Source: Actinomadura rudentiformis
GTDB taxonomy: Bacteria; Actinomycetota; Actinomycetes; Streptosporangiales; Streptosporangiaceae
Direction: 5' to 3'
NCBI RefSeq assembly: GCF_008923185.1
Contig: NZ_WBMT01000019.1
Location: 186,001-250,000, forward strand
DNA: 64,000 nt
Below the pieces are notes generated by a model. The model ran no database searches. It saw only the letters and a list, made by a program, of their open reading frames with translations, and was not told the DNA's origin. Both the position numbers and the translations under genes were made by a program. Of the stretch, positions 1 through 6,846 are shown piece by piece. The stretch's first letter is position 1. Each line of letters starts with the position of its first letter.

Positions 1-242
1 GCCCGCAGCACCATGCCAACCGCAACCGTCATCACCCAGATCCCCGCAGCCGGCAAAAACCCAAACGGCTCACGCCAGGCGCGAGTAACGCCCCACCCCA
101 CCGCCAGCCCCACGAGAAACGGCCAAGCCGTAGTCACAAACCCGCCCAAGCTAGCCGCCTCATCATGAGAGGCCCGCCCAATCAGAACGAACACCAGCAC
201 GCAACAAACGTCCGCAACCCCAGCCGCAACTCTCCGCACCAC
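1..242 (-). CDS. DUF3054 family membrane protein, N-terminal part only
   Basis: The minus strand read from a GTG pair at 242/239 is open to the left window edge, so about 80 N-terminal residues are visible and the C-terminus lies outside. Hydrophobic stretches (VCCVLVFVLIG near residues 12-22, AWPFLVGLAVGWG, then IWVMTVAVGMVL at the edge) are separated by GRASHDEAAS and TRAWREP. The GR.SHDE motif followed by TAWPFL..GW and RAW is the pattern I associate with DUF3054, small integral membrane proteins of unknown function common in actinobacteria. An in-frame TAG at 251-249 limits the start to one of the two GTGs; no strong ribosome binding site is seen. Family call from memory of the motif; function unknown. 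Confidence 0.7.
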   Translation of the reverse strand, partial: MVRRVAAGVADVCCVLVFVLIGRASHDEAASLGGFVTTAWPFLVGLAVGWGVTRAWREPFGFLPAAGIWVMTVAVGMVLR

Positions 243-364
243 CCCAGGCTATCCACGCCCCCAGCCACCGCTGGCCCAACCCGATCCGGAGCCAGTGACC
301 TGGGTATCCGCGCCCGCTCGACTAGGCAAGCTGCACTGGAAAGTGCAGGGGCCACCGATTCGCA

Positions 365-905
365 TGGCCAGGCCAGATGCTGGGCGGAGCCAGTGGAGGA
401 AGCGCGAATGTCCTAAGCAGAGCAAATCGGAGCCCAGGTGTGCCGGGGCCAAGCTCCATGAACGTGGGCGAAGTGGCGGCCACCCCAAAGGGTCAGAACC
501 TCGCAAACGGGGCGAAGTCCATGCGAACGCGGGGGCGGAGCCCAGGGACGCAAACCCCATGGAGATGCGGCGCGAACCCCGAACGACCGAAGCCCAGCAG
601 GGGTGCAGGGGCGGAGCTCCGTGGGGTGCTGGGCCCACAGGGCGCTGGGGGCGAAGCCCGGAACGAGACGGAATCCCGACGGTGCCGGGCGGAACCCGAA
701 CGGCAAGCCCAACCGGAGTGGGGGCGAAGCCCTGAGAGGAACAAAACCCGAGAAGTGCCGGGGCGAAGCACAACGGTGGCGCAGGGGCGGAGCCCAACGG
801 GGGTGCAGGGGCGGAGCCCCGCGAATGGGGCGAAGCCCCACGATGGGGCGAAGCCCCAAAGGGGCGAAGCCCTGACGGGGGTGCGGGGGCGGAGCCCCTG
901 CATCG
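365..905. repeat. Array of GGGGCGRAGCCCC palindromes
   Basis: About a dozen copies of a 13-15 bp imperfect palindrome, GGGGCGGAGCCCC or GGGGCGAAGCCCC, lie between the DUF3054 start and the first tRNA. Examples are near 529-545, 604-620, 643-660, 784-797, 808-822, 826-840, 844-858 and 862-872. Many are preceded by GTGCA or AATG. The last five are almost contiguous. Each unit can fold into a short hairpin on either strand. The array leaves all six frames nearly free of stops, so long open frames here are compositional artefacts rather than genes. I see no gene between 243 and 988. It resembles REP-like intergenic elements of other high-GC actinomycetes; a role in termination or nucleoid binding is conjecture. 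Confidence 0.7.
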
Positions 906-941
906 GGGGTTCCAGGGGGTCGCCCCCCTGGGAATGGCGAA

Positions 942-980
942 GGGGTTGGGGCTCGCGCTTTCCGCGAGCACACCAACCCC
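942..980 (-). terminator. Hairpin downstream of tRNA-fMet copy 1
   Basis: GGGGTTGG and CCAACCCC form an outer stem around a perfect inner stem GCTCGCG/CGCGAGC with a CTTTC loop. It lies 8 bp downstream of the tRNA 3' end on the minus strand. There is no long T run, as is common for actinobacterial terminators. A second hairpin follows at 912-931. Confidence 0.65.
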
Positions 981-988
981 AAACCCTG

Positions 989-1062
989 TAGCGGGGGCAG
1001 GATTTGAACCTGCGACCTCTGGGTTATGAGCCCAGCGAGCTACCGAACTGCTCCACCCCGCG
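989..1062 (-). tRNA. tRNA-fMet (CAT), initiator, copy 1
   Basis: A 74-nt cloverleaf on the minus strand. The acceptor stem CGCGGGG pairs with CCCCGC but leaves C1 opposite U72, an unpaired 1:72 position typical of bacterial initiator tRNA. The anticodon loop is CTCATAA with anticodon CAT, and the stem carries three consecutive G:C pairs (GGG/CCC) next to the loop, the second initiator hallmark. The T arm is GCAGG-TTCAAAT-CCTGC. CCA is not encoded. The gene is identical to the copy at 4465-4538. The coding frame of the upstream TetR gene ends inside this tRNA. Confidence 0.95.
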
Positions 1063-1708
1063 GCGATGCGTTAACTCTATAGGGTCCGGAGGGTGAACGC
1101 GAACTGATTGCCGGGGCGCGCAGGGCGGCGGTGAGCATCTCGACGAGATCGGCCACGAACGTGTCGTGGTCGAGGAGGGAGTCGTCGCGGGCGGTGCGGT
1201 CGGCCAGGGCCGCGGTGAGGAACGCGATGACCACCGCGATGCGTTCCAGCGCGAGGGGTTCGGGGAGGAACGCGCGGCAGGCGTCTTCAAGCATGTGGAG
1301 TTGCCTCGCGATCGCCGTGTCCTGGATCAGGGCGGGCACGGTGTGGCTCCGTACGCCCGCGTGACCGGCGACCTGCACCACGATCCGCAGGAAGTCCCGT
1401 CCGTCCTCGGTCTTCAGTTCCTCGGCGATCGGTTCCACGATGGCCTCGACGACGGCCCGCAGGTCGGTGGGGTCGAGGGTGGCGAGCGCCTCGGCTCGTG
1501 CGGGCTCCATCCGGTCGACGCCGGCGCGGAGGATCGCTTCGAGGAGGCCGCGCCGGGACCCGAAGTGGTAGGTGATCGCCGAGTCGTTGCCCTGACCGGC
1601 CAGCGCCACGATGTCGCGGGTGCGGGCGGCGTCGATGCCCTCGGTGGCGAAGAGCCGGGCGCCGGCCCGCATCAGCAGCTCCTTGGTCGCCCTTGCGTCT
1701 CTCGGCAC
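1040..1708 (-). CDS. TetR/AcrR family transcriptional regulator
   Basis: This 222-residue protein starts with GTG at 1708. Residues about 8-55 form the TetR DNA-binding domain (AGARLFATEGIDAARTRDIV, then ITYHFGSRRGLLEAIL), followed by an all-helical ligand-binding region. It is divergent from the P450 gene, 43 bp apart, and an inverted repeat lies in that gap, so the likely role is repression of itself and the P450 in response to a small molecule. The ligand is unknown. Its last 7-8 codons and TAG stop lie within the 5' half of tRNA-fMet on the same strand, so the original 3' end was probably replaced when the tRNA cassette arrived. The transcript may need processing to release the tRNA. Confidence 0.85.
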   Translation of the reverse strand: MPRDARATKELLMRAGARLFATEGIDAARTRDIVALAGQGNDSAITYHFGSRRGLLEAILRAGVDRMEPARAEALATLDPTDLRAVVEAIVEPIAEELKTEDGRDFLRIVVQVAGHAGVRSHTVPALIQDTAIARQLHMLEDACRAFLPEPLALERIAVVIAFLTAALADRTARDDSLLDHDTFVADLVEMLTAALRAPAISSRSPSGPYRVNASPRGGAVR

Positions 1709-1718
1709 CCGATGATAC

Positions 1719-1750
1719 TAACAGGGGGCGTTAATAACGGGAGGCGTTAA
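1719..1750. promoter_or_regulatory. Probable TetR operator between regulator and P450
   Basis: The gap between the divergent genes contains the perfect palindrome CGTTAATAACG at 1729-1739, and the octamer GGCGTTAA occurs twice in direct orientation (1727-1734 and 1743-1750). A further TAAC at 1719-1722 opposes the first GTTA. The second octamer overlaps the GGGAGG ribosome binding site of the P450 gene (1739-1744), so binding could block expression directly. Confidence 0.5.
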
Positions 1751-1751
1751 A

Positions 1752-2993
1752 GTGAGCACGTACGACCCGTTCGACCCGAGCTTCCAGGCCGACCCGTATC
1801 CCGCCTACCGGCGACTCCGTGACGACGACCCCGTGCACCGGCACGACGACCCGCCGTTCTGGGCGCTGTCGAGGTTCGCCGACGTCTGGGCGGCGGTCCG
1901 CGATCCCGCGACGTTCTCCTCCGCGCAGGGCCTGACGTTCTATCCGGATGAGATCGGCATGCTGGGCCTCGCCCCGACGATGGTCATGCTGGACCCGCCC
2001 CGGCACACCCGGCTCCGGCGCCTGATCAGTCACGGCTTCACGCCGCGCCGGATCTCCGCTCTCGAAGATCTGCTGCGGGAGTTCGTCCGGGGCCGCCTGG
2101 ACGCCATGGAACGCAAGGCCGCCGACGGCGAGCCGGTCGATCTCCACCGCGACTTCTCCTCGCCGCTCCCCACGTTCGCCCTCGCCCATCTTCTCGGCGT
2201 CCCGGCCGCCGACCGCGCGCGTTTCGACCCGTGGGTGACCGCGCTGACCACGCTGCAGGACGACGGCTTCACCATCCGCGAAGGCGGCGCCGTCGAGGCC
2301 GTGGCCGAGATGTTCGCCTACTTCAGCGACGTGGTGGCGGCCCGGCGCACCGACCCCGTCGACGACCTCATCAGCACACTGACCAGGGCGGAGATCGACG
2401 GCGAACGCCTCACCGACTGGGACATTCTCGGCTTCTGCTTCGTCATGGTGGCCGGCGGGAACGACACCACGGGCAACCTCATCTCGCACGGCGTCGCGCT
2501 CCTCGACGGGCACCATGCCCAGCGCGAGAAGCTCGTCGCCGATCCCTCCCTCATCCCGAACGCGCTGCTGGAGTTCCTGCGCCTCGAAGGCTCGGTCCAG
2601 GCATTGGCGCGTACGACCACCAGGCCCGTCACGCTGCACGGAATCGAGATCCCGGCGGGCGAGAAGGTGATGATGGTGTACGGGGCGGCCAACCGGGACG
2701 AACGCGAGTTCGGCCCGACCGCCGGCACCCTCGACATCAGCCGCGAGATCCCGCGTCACCTGGGCTTCGCGACGGGCGTGCACTTCTGCATCGGGTCTCA
2801 CCTTGCCAAACTGCAGGCCCGCATCGCCCTAGAAGAGCTCTACGCCCGCCATCCGCACGCGGGAGTCGACCTCGGCAACGCCAAGCGGATCTCCTCACCG
2901 TTCACGCGAGGCTGGGCCACGCTTCCCGCCACCCACATCCAGCCGCCGAACGAAGGAACCGTTCACCGGGTCCCGGCCGACAGGGACCAGTGA
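1752..2993 (+). CDS. Cytochrome P450 monooxygenase
   Basis: This 413-residue protein starts at GTG 1752, 7 bp after GGGAGG. It is a soluble bacterial class I P450 that would need a ferredoxin and reductase encoded elsewhere. Visible are the I-helix oxygen-binding stretch VAGGNDTTGN (near residues 233-242), the K-helix ExxR as EFLR, the NRDEREFG region, and the heme loop LGFATGVHFCIGSHLA with Cys346 as axial thiolate. The NRD..FG and ATGVHFCIG spacing resembles steroid or branched-lipid hydroxylases of actinobacteria, but substrate cannot be read from sequence. The divergent TetR gene likely controls it. Its last 99 bp overlap antisense with the end of the MreB-like gene; no terminator separates them. 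Confidence 0.92.
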   Translation: MSTYDPFDPSFQADPYPAYRRLRDDDPVHRHDDPPFWALSRFADVWAAVRDPATFSSAQGLTFYPDEIGMLGLAPTMVMLDPPRHTRLRRLISHGFTPRRISALEDLLREFVRGRLDAMERKAADGEPVDLHRDFSSPLPTFALAHLLGVPAADRARFDPWVTALTTLQDDGFTIREGGAVEAVAEMFAYFSDVVAARRTDPVDDLISTLTRAEIDGERLTDWDILGFCFVMVAGGNDTTGNLISHGVALLDGHHAQREKLVADPSLIPNALLEFLRLEGSVQALARTTTRPVTLHGIEIPAGEKVMMVYGAANRDEREFGPTAGTLDISREIPRHLGFATGVHFCIGSHLAKLQARIALEELYARHPHAGVDLGNAKRISSPFTRGWATLPATHIQPPNEGTVHRVPADRDQ

Positions 2994-3968
2994 CCCCCGT
3001 GACCGGCGCTTCCGCCTGGGCGTGTCCAGCCCCTTCATGTGCCGAGCGGTCCCGACCACCACGGCGGAGAACGGATCGTCGGCGATCTGCACCGGGATCT
3101 CGGTCTCCTTGCGCAGGAGGTCGGCCAGTCCGCGCAGCAGCGAACCGCCACCGGTGAGCGCGACCCCCCTGTCCATCAGGTCGCCGGACAGCTCCGGCGG
3201 GCAGTTCTCCAGAACGGCGCGTACCGCGGTCACGATCGCCATGATCGGCTCGGTCGCGGCAGCCCGGACCTCTTCGGCGCTCAGCTCGACCGTGCCGGGC
3301 AACCCGGTGGCCTTCCACCGGCCATGGAGCTCGAGCCCGCCCGGCCCGTCGGCCAGCTGTTTCCCCACCGCCAGCTCCCCGACGAGCATCGCGCGCTCCG
3401 ACCGGACGTACGAGGCGATCGCCCGGTCGACGTCCTCTCCACCGATCCGCGCCGTGTGGGCGAGGACGACACCACCCGCGGAAATGATCGCGATGTCCGT
3501 CGAGCCCGCCCCGATGTCGGCGATGAGGGCCGCCCTGGCGTCCCCGATGGTCAGCCCGCACCCGAGCGCGGCCGCGACCGGTACCTCGACGAGGTACACC
3601 GCACGCGCACCCGCCTGGAAGGCCACGTCCTGCGCCGCGCGCCGTTCCACCGCCGTCGCCCCGCTCGGCACCGCGACGGCCACTCGCGGCGGTGCGATCC
3701 GGCCCCACCTGTTCGCCCGCGTCATGAACTGCCGCAGCATGCCGTCGGCGAGGCCGAACTCCGCGATCGTCCCGTTCCGCATGGGATGCTCGACCGAGAC
3801 CGCGGCACAGCCGACCATCCGCTGCGCCTCGGAGCCCGCGGCGACCACCTTGTCGTCCTCCACGGCCACCAGGGACGGCTCGTCGAGGACCATGCCCTTG
3901 CCCAGCACGTAGACACGGGTGTTGGCGGTCCCGAGGTCGACCGCGATGTCCCTGCTGAGCATCCCCAT
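2895..3968 (-). CDS. mreB: MreB/Mbl-like actin-family protein
   Basis: This 357-residue protein starts at ATG 3968, preceded by AAGGG. It shows the bacterial actin fold: phosphate-1 motif IAVDLGTANTRVYV at residues 7-20, phosphate-2 motif LIADIGAGSTDIAII, and the adenosine motif ALTGGGSLLRGL near residue 280. MreB filaments organise lateral wall synthesis or, in sporulating actinomycetes, spore-wall assembly. There is no mreC, mreD or penicillin-binding-protein gene beside it, so it looks like one of the extra stand-alone MreB-like paralogues. After the actin fold comes a roughly 40-residue basic, Gly-rich tail (RRKRRSRGS...) that is coded antisense to the P450 C-terminus, which may be read-through extension. 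Helix-level function is inferred. Confidence 0.88.
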   Translation of the reverse strand: MGMLSRDIAVDLGTANTRVYVLGKGMVLDEPSLVAVEDDKVVAAGSEAQRMVGCAAVSVEHPMRNGTIAEFGLADGMLRQFMTRANRWGRIAPPRVAVAVPSGATAVERRAAQDVAFQAGARAVYLVEVPVAAALGCGLTIGDARAALIADIGAGSTDIAIISAGGVVLAHTARIGGEDVDRAIASYVRSERAMLVGELAVGKQLADGPGGLELHGRWKATGLPGTVELSAEEVRAAATEPIMAIVTAVRAVLENCPPELSGDLMDRGVALTGGGSLLRGLADLLRKETEIPVQIADDPFSAVVVGTARHMKGLDTPRRKRRSRGSLVPVGRDPVNGSFVRRLDVGGGKRGPASRER

Positions 3969-4376
3969 GATCAGGCCCTTGCCGATCCGACGTTGTACGC
4001 GACATACCCGCTGCTCGGACCTTCAGGTCCCGTGACATGTCAAGAGGACACAAAGATCGTCGGCCCTCGAAGGAACAGACTGGGATACGCACGCCGAATT
4101 CGAGCCGGCGAAGCCACTCCAGAAGCAAGGAGGGAAACAGGAGGCCGAACAGCACCACCGCCGAAGGCCGTTTCCACAGGCCGACCCTCAAACGGCGCCC
4201 TCTACATGCCCGGCCTGTTCTGAGCAATGGCGAAGGGGTCGGCGCCTAGTCGCGTATACAAGCGCACAACCCCAGCGTCGCGCACAAACCCCAGCCCCGC
4301 AGACCCGCACACAAACCAAAGCCCCACAAACCCGAGCACAAACCCCAGCGCGGCGCACAATCCCCAGCCCCGCACA
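3969..4376. other. Gene-free region with degenerate repeats upstream of mreB-like gene
   Basis: I see no convincing gene. On the minus strand a TTGACA (4043-4038) and the 14-bp palindrome GGACCTTCAGGTCC (4017-4030) lie just upstream of the MreB-like start and may be promoter or operator, though no good -10 is placed at the right distance. From about 4255 to 4376 the plus strand carries a decayed repeat of the type GCACAAACCCCAGCCCCGCA. The small open frames here have no family resemblance or ribosome binding site. Confidence 0.5.
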
Positions 4377-4417
4377 CGGGGGTTCCAGGGGGTCGCCCCC
4401 TGGGAAAAATGGCGAAA

Positions 4418-4456
4418 GGGTTGGCGGCTCGCGCTTTCCGCGAGCACACCAACCCC
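4418..4456 (-). terminator. Hairpin downstream of tRNA-fMet copy 2
   Basis: The same two-part hairpin as at copy 1: outer GGGTTGG/CCAACCC and inner GCTCGCG/CGCGAGC with a CTTTC loop, 8 bp past the tRNA 3' end. Confidence 0.65.
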
Positions 4457-4464
4457 AAACCCTG

Positions 4465-4538
4465 TAGCGGGGGCAGGATTTGAACCTGCGACCTCTGGGT
4501 TATGAGCCCAGCGAGCTACCGAACTGCTCCACCCCGCG
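4465..4538 (-). tRNA. tRNA-fMet (CAT), initiator, copy 2
   Basis: Identical in sequence to 989-1062, with the C1/U72 mismatch, three G:C pairs closing the anticodon stem, anticodon CAT and no encoded CCA. Unlike copy 1 it has a recognisable promoter of its own (4550-4578) that overlaps the end of the PDZ protease gene. Confidence 0.95.
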
Positions 4539-4549
4539 GCGATGCGTTA

Positions 4550-4578
4550 ACTGTATGGCATGCGAGGGGATGGACCAA
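4550..4578 (-). promoter_or_regulatory. Promoter of tRNA-fMet copy 2
   Basis: On the minus strand TTGGTC (4578-4573) and TACAGT (4555-4550) are separated by exactly 17 bp, and the -10 ends 11 bp before the tRNA 5' end. Copy 1 has only a weaker candidate (TATAGA at 1081-1076, with a 16-bp spacer to TTCGCG). Confidence 0.55.
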
Positions 4579-4584
4579 ATCGGC

Positions 4585-5637
4585 TCAGCTGCCGGGGCAG
4601 GCGGGGAGGTCGTTCTTACCCGCGTTAAGGGATTCCAGGGACTTGATGGCGCTGTCCAGGGTGTCGGCCCGGACGAGGCGGAGGCCGTCGGGGCGGGCGG
4701 CCACGGCGTCGGTGCAGTTGTCCGCGGGGGTCAGGAAGACCGTGGCGCCGGCGTGACGGGCGGCGATCATCTTCTGCTGGATGCCGCCGATCGGGCCGAC
4801 CTTGCCCTCGGGGGTGATGGTGCCGGTGCCGGCGATGAACTTGCCGCCGGTGAGGGCGCCGGGCGTGAGCTTGTCGACGATGGCGAGGGAGAACATCAGG
4901 CCGGCGCTGGGCCCGCCGATGTCGCCGACGCTGATGTCCACCTTGAACGGGAACTTGTACTGGTCGCCCAGGACGACGCCGACCACGGGCCGCTTGCCGT
5001 CGGGCGAGGCGGCGGTGGTGAGGGAGACCTTCTGCTCGGCGCCGCCGCGCTTGAGGGTCACGGTCACCGGGTTGCCGATCTTGCGCTTGGCCATCAGCTC
5101 GGTGACCTGCGCGACGCTGGTGACCTTCGTCGCGTCCACCGCGATGATCTCGTCTCCGGGCTTGATCTTGCCGTCGGCGGGCTTGCCCTTCTGCACGGAG
5201 TCGACCAGGACCTGGATGGAGATCGGGACCTTGAGATGGTTGAGCGCGGCCGCCTCGGCGTTCTGCTGCGAGTCGCGCATCTGGCGGGTGTTCTCCTCGT
5301 CCACCTGCTGCTGCGACTCGTTCTTGGGGAAGATCGTCTCTTCGGGGACGATCGCCACGTCGTCGTCGACCCAGCCGCGGAGGGCGGTGAAGAGGTCGAT
5401 GCGGGCGCCGGGGCCGCCCCGGTAGGTGACCGTCGTGAAGTTCAGGTGGCCGGTGGCCGGGTAGACCTCGCGTCCGTCGATCTTGACCAGCGGCTGGCCC
5501 TTGTCGTTCGTGCCCAGGGTGTTGCTCGTCGGGCCGGGCATCAGCGCGACGTAGGGCACCGGCATGAACGAGCCCACGAGGGCGAAGATGAGGACGAGCA
5601 CGCTCGTGAGGGTGAGCGTGGCGGCACGACGAGACAT
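4585..5637 (-). CDS. PDZ and Lon-type (S16) membrane-anchored serine protease, YlbL-like
   Basis: This 350-residue protein begins with a short cytoplasmic end and one hydrophobic segment (residues 6-27, LTSVLVLIFALVGSF...), so it is anchored in the membrane facing outward. A PDZ domain occupies roughly residues 135-215 (PADGKIKPGDEIIAVD...). The C-terminal third carries the Lon-type catalytic dyad: Ser in GGPSAGLMFSL and Lys in GGIQQKMIAA. The family (YlbL/SdrC type) is widespread in Gram-positives and acts on membrane or cell-surface substrates; the substrate here is unknown. It sits downstream of moaE on the same strand (27 bp), probably transcribed with it. Confidence 0.9.
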   Translation of the reverse strand: MSRRAATLTLTSVLVLIFALVGSFMPVPYVALMPGPTSNTLGTNDKGQPLVKIDGREVYPATGHLNFTTVTYRGGPGARIDLFTALRGWVDDDVAIVPEETIFPKNESQQQVDEENTRQMRDSQQNAEAAALNHLKVPISIQVLVDSVQKGKPADGKIKPGDEIIAVDATKVTSVAQVTELMAKRKIGNPVTVTLKRGGAEQKVSLTTAASPDGKRPVVGVVLGDQYKFPFKVDISVGDIGGPSAGLMFSLAIVDKLTPGALTGGKFIAGTGTITPEGKVGPIGGIQQKMIAARHAGATVFLTPADNCTDAVAARPDGLRLVRADTLDSAIKSLESLNAGKNDLPACPGS

Positions 5638-5664
5638 GTCGGAAACTCTATGCGCACAGGGGGC

Positions 5665-6108
5665 CTAGCAGGCACCGACCCACTCGTCGCCGCCGTCCTC
5701 GAACAGCTGGTGCTTCCAGATGGGCACCTGGGCCTTGAGGTCGTCGATCAGCCGGCGGCACGCCTCGAACGCCTCGCCGCGGTGCGGGCAGGACGCCGCG
5801 ACCACCACGGCGAGATCGCCGATCTCCAGCTCGCCGATCCGGTGGACGGCCGCGATGGCCTTGACGGGATAGTCCGCGACGACCTTCTCCATGACGGCAC
5901 GGAGCTCGCGTTCGACGGTGGGGTGAGCGCTGTAGGACAGCCGGCGGACGGCGCGGGCATGGTCGGTGTCGCGAACGGTGCCGACGAAGACCGTCGTGCC
6001 GCCCGCACCGGGATCGCCGACCGCGTTGAAGACCTCGTCGACCGACAGGGGCGTCTCCCGGACACCGATCAGCCGGATGACGTCCTCAGAAGCCATGACC
6101 TCGCTCAC
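5665..6108 (-). CDS. moaE: Molybdopterin synthase catalytic subunit MoaE
   Basis: MoaE, 147 residues, is the large subunit of molybdopterin synthase, which moves sulfur from MoaD thiocarboxylate onto cyclic pyranopterin monophosphate to make molybdopterin. Family signatures are present: FVGTVRD, HPTVERELR, AAVHRIGELEIGDLAVVV, HRGEAFEACRRLIDDLK, and the catalytic loop VPIWKHQLFEDGGDEWVG with the invariant Lys. The frame opens at GTG 6108; ATG at 6096 is an equally reasonable start. MoaD is not in the window. moeZ at the far end of the window encodes the enzyme family that activates MoaD-type sulfur carriers. Confidence 0.92.
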   Translation of the reverse strand: MSEVMASEDVIRLIGVRETPLSVDEVFNAVGDPGAGGTTVFVGTVRDTDHARAVRRLSYSAHPTVERELRAVMEKVVADYPVKAIAAVHRIGELEIGDLAVVVAASCPHRGEAFEACRRLIDDLKAQVPIWKHQLFEDGGDEWVGAC

Positions 6109-6138
6109 CTCACGCAGGTTACCCGCAACCAGGCCACC

Positions 6139-6198
6139 CCGCCCGTCCGCCCGTCCGCCCGCCCGCCTGGCACCTGGCGCCTGGGGCCTGGCGCCTGG
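6139..6198. repeat. Short direct repeats between moaE and PPA1309 gene
   Basis: CCGCCCGT repeated in tandem (6142-6163) is followed by CCTGGCGCCTGG-type repeats up to the stop codon of the next gene. It looks like replication-slippage sequence; no hairpin with a clear terminator form. Confidence 0.5.
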
Positions 6199-6729
6199 TC
6201 AGGCTTGTTGGGTCGGCTCGTCTGGTTCGAACGTGGCGATGAGGGCGTCCGCGAGGGCGGGGACCAGGTCGGGGCCCACCAGGACCTCGTCGTCGGTGTC
6301 GTGGCGGCGGAGGCGGAGGGCCGAATGGCGGGTGCCGTCGCGGAGCACGCCGACGACCATGCGGACGTCCTCGCGCTTGGGGTGCTCGGCGGCCCAGCTG
6401 GCGGCCTCCTTCTCGTCCTCCGGGATCTCGTCCTCGGCGTCGGGCGGCAGAACGACCCGTTCGATCACGAGGGCACAGCCCGCGACCGCCTCCGGCCAGG
6501 CGATCGTCGCCAGCGCGTCCTCCACCCCGCCCTGCTCCGGCAGCGCGGGCTGCTCCAGGGCGGCGAGCGTGTCCGCGTCGGCGGGCAGGCCCAGATCATC
6601 GGCCAGCTCGGGCTCGGCGCGCCGCAGTTCGGCGCTTTCCACGAGCGCGTACAGCTTCGGTGCGGTGTCCCATCCTTCCTGGGCAGAGTGGCGTTCGAGG
6701 TCCAGCACGACTTCTTCCAGAAGACTCAC
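6199..6729 (-). CDS. PPA1309 family protein
   Basis: This 176-residue acidic protein is read from GTG 6729 (VSLLEEVVLDLERH), preceded by GGGGGGAAG; the frame is open further upstream but overlaps the divergent promoter. No catalytic motif or membrane segment is visible; the middle is rich in Asp/Glu (DAEDEIPEDEKEAASW) and the C-terminal half contains MVVGVLRDGTRHSALRLR. Its location next to UPF0182, divergently, and near the PDZ protease is the conserved actinobacterial context of the PPA1309 family. Function is unknown. Family call rests on context and motif memory. Confidence 0.7.
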   Translation of the reverse strand: MSLLEEVVLDLERHSAQEGWDTAPKLYALVESAELRRAEPELADDLGLPADADTLAALEQPALPEQGGVEDALATIAWPEAVAGCALVIERVVLPPDAEDEIPEDEKEAASWAAEHPKREDVRMVVGVLRDGTRHSALRLRRHDTDDEVLVGPDLVPALADALIATFEPDEPTQQA

Positions 6730-6803
6730 GTGGTCATCTTCCCCCCAATCCCGCGAAGGAAATGCTGGAACCCCCCGCCAAGTCGGTAAGTTGCATAGAC
6801 AGC

Positions 6804-6820
6804 ACCGGCTCTCCGCCGGT
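6804..6820 (+). promoter_or_regulatory. Hairpin in UPF0182 leader
   Basis: ACCGGC-TCTCC-GCCGGT forms a perfect 6-bp stem with a 5-nt loop, 26 bp before the TTG start of the UPF0182 gene and just upstream of its GGAGAGG ribosome binding site. It could modulate translation; no evidence beyond the fold. Confidence 0.3.
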
Positions 6821-6846
6821 GGGCATGACCTGAAACGGAGAGGCCA

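Larger units (their letters stand above)
904..1076. repeat. Duplicated tRNA-fMet cassette, copy 1
   Basis: This 173-bp stretch is nearly identical to 4377-4552, in the same orientation. It contains a CCAGGGGG/CCCCCTGG hairpin, the tRNA-terminator hairpin, the entire tRNA-fMet gene and a few bases upstream of it (CGGCGATGCGTTAACT). Differences are confined to small changes around the hairpins; the tRNA itself is identical. The sequences outside the cassette differ completely, so the duplication has sharp edges. The two copies flank the TetR, P450 and MreB genes. Confidence 0.85.
4377..4552. repeat. Duplicated tRNA-fMet cassette, copy 2
   Basis: Near-identical to 904-1076 in direct orientation, including both hairpins, the whole tRNA and the bases up to TTAACT. 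Small differences include AAAAAT in place of AAT at 4405-4410 and GGCGG in place of GGGG beside the terminator stem. Confidence 0.85.

Noticed and set aside
365..905. Possible CRISPR array
   Set aside because: Units are 13-15-bp palindromes at irregular spacing without uniform unique spacers, and no cas gene is in the window.
249..991. Several overlapping long open frames on both strands
   Set aside because: They lie in the GC-palindrome array, are repetitive and Pro/Arg/Gly-rich, have no ribosome binding sites and match no family.
1752..2993. P450 as tailoring enzyme of the polyketide
   Set aside because: It is 22 kb away and linked to its own TetR regulator; nothing connects it with the pksE operon.
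904..4552. Integrated element with tRNA as attachment site
   Set aside because: The whole tRNA and terminator are duplicated rather than only a 3' end, and there is no integrase or excisionase between the copies.
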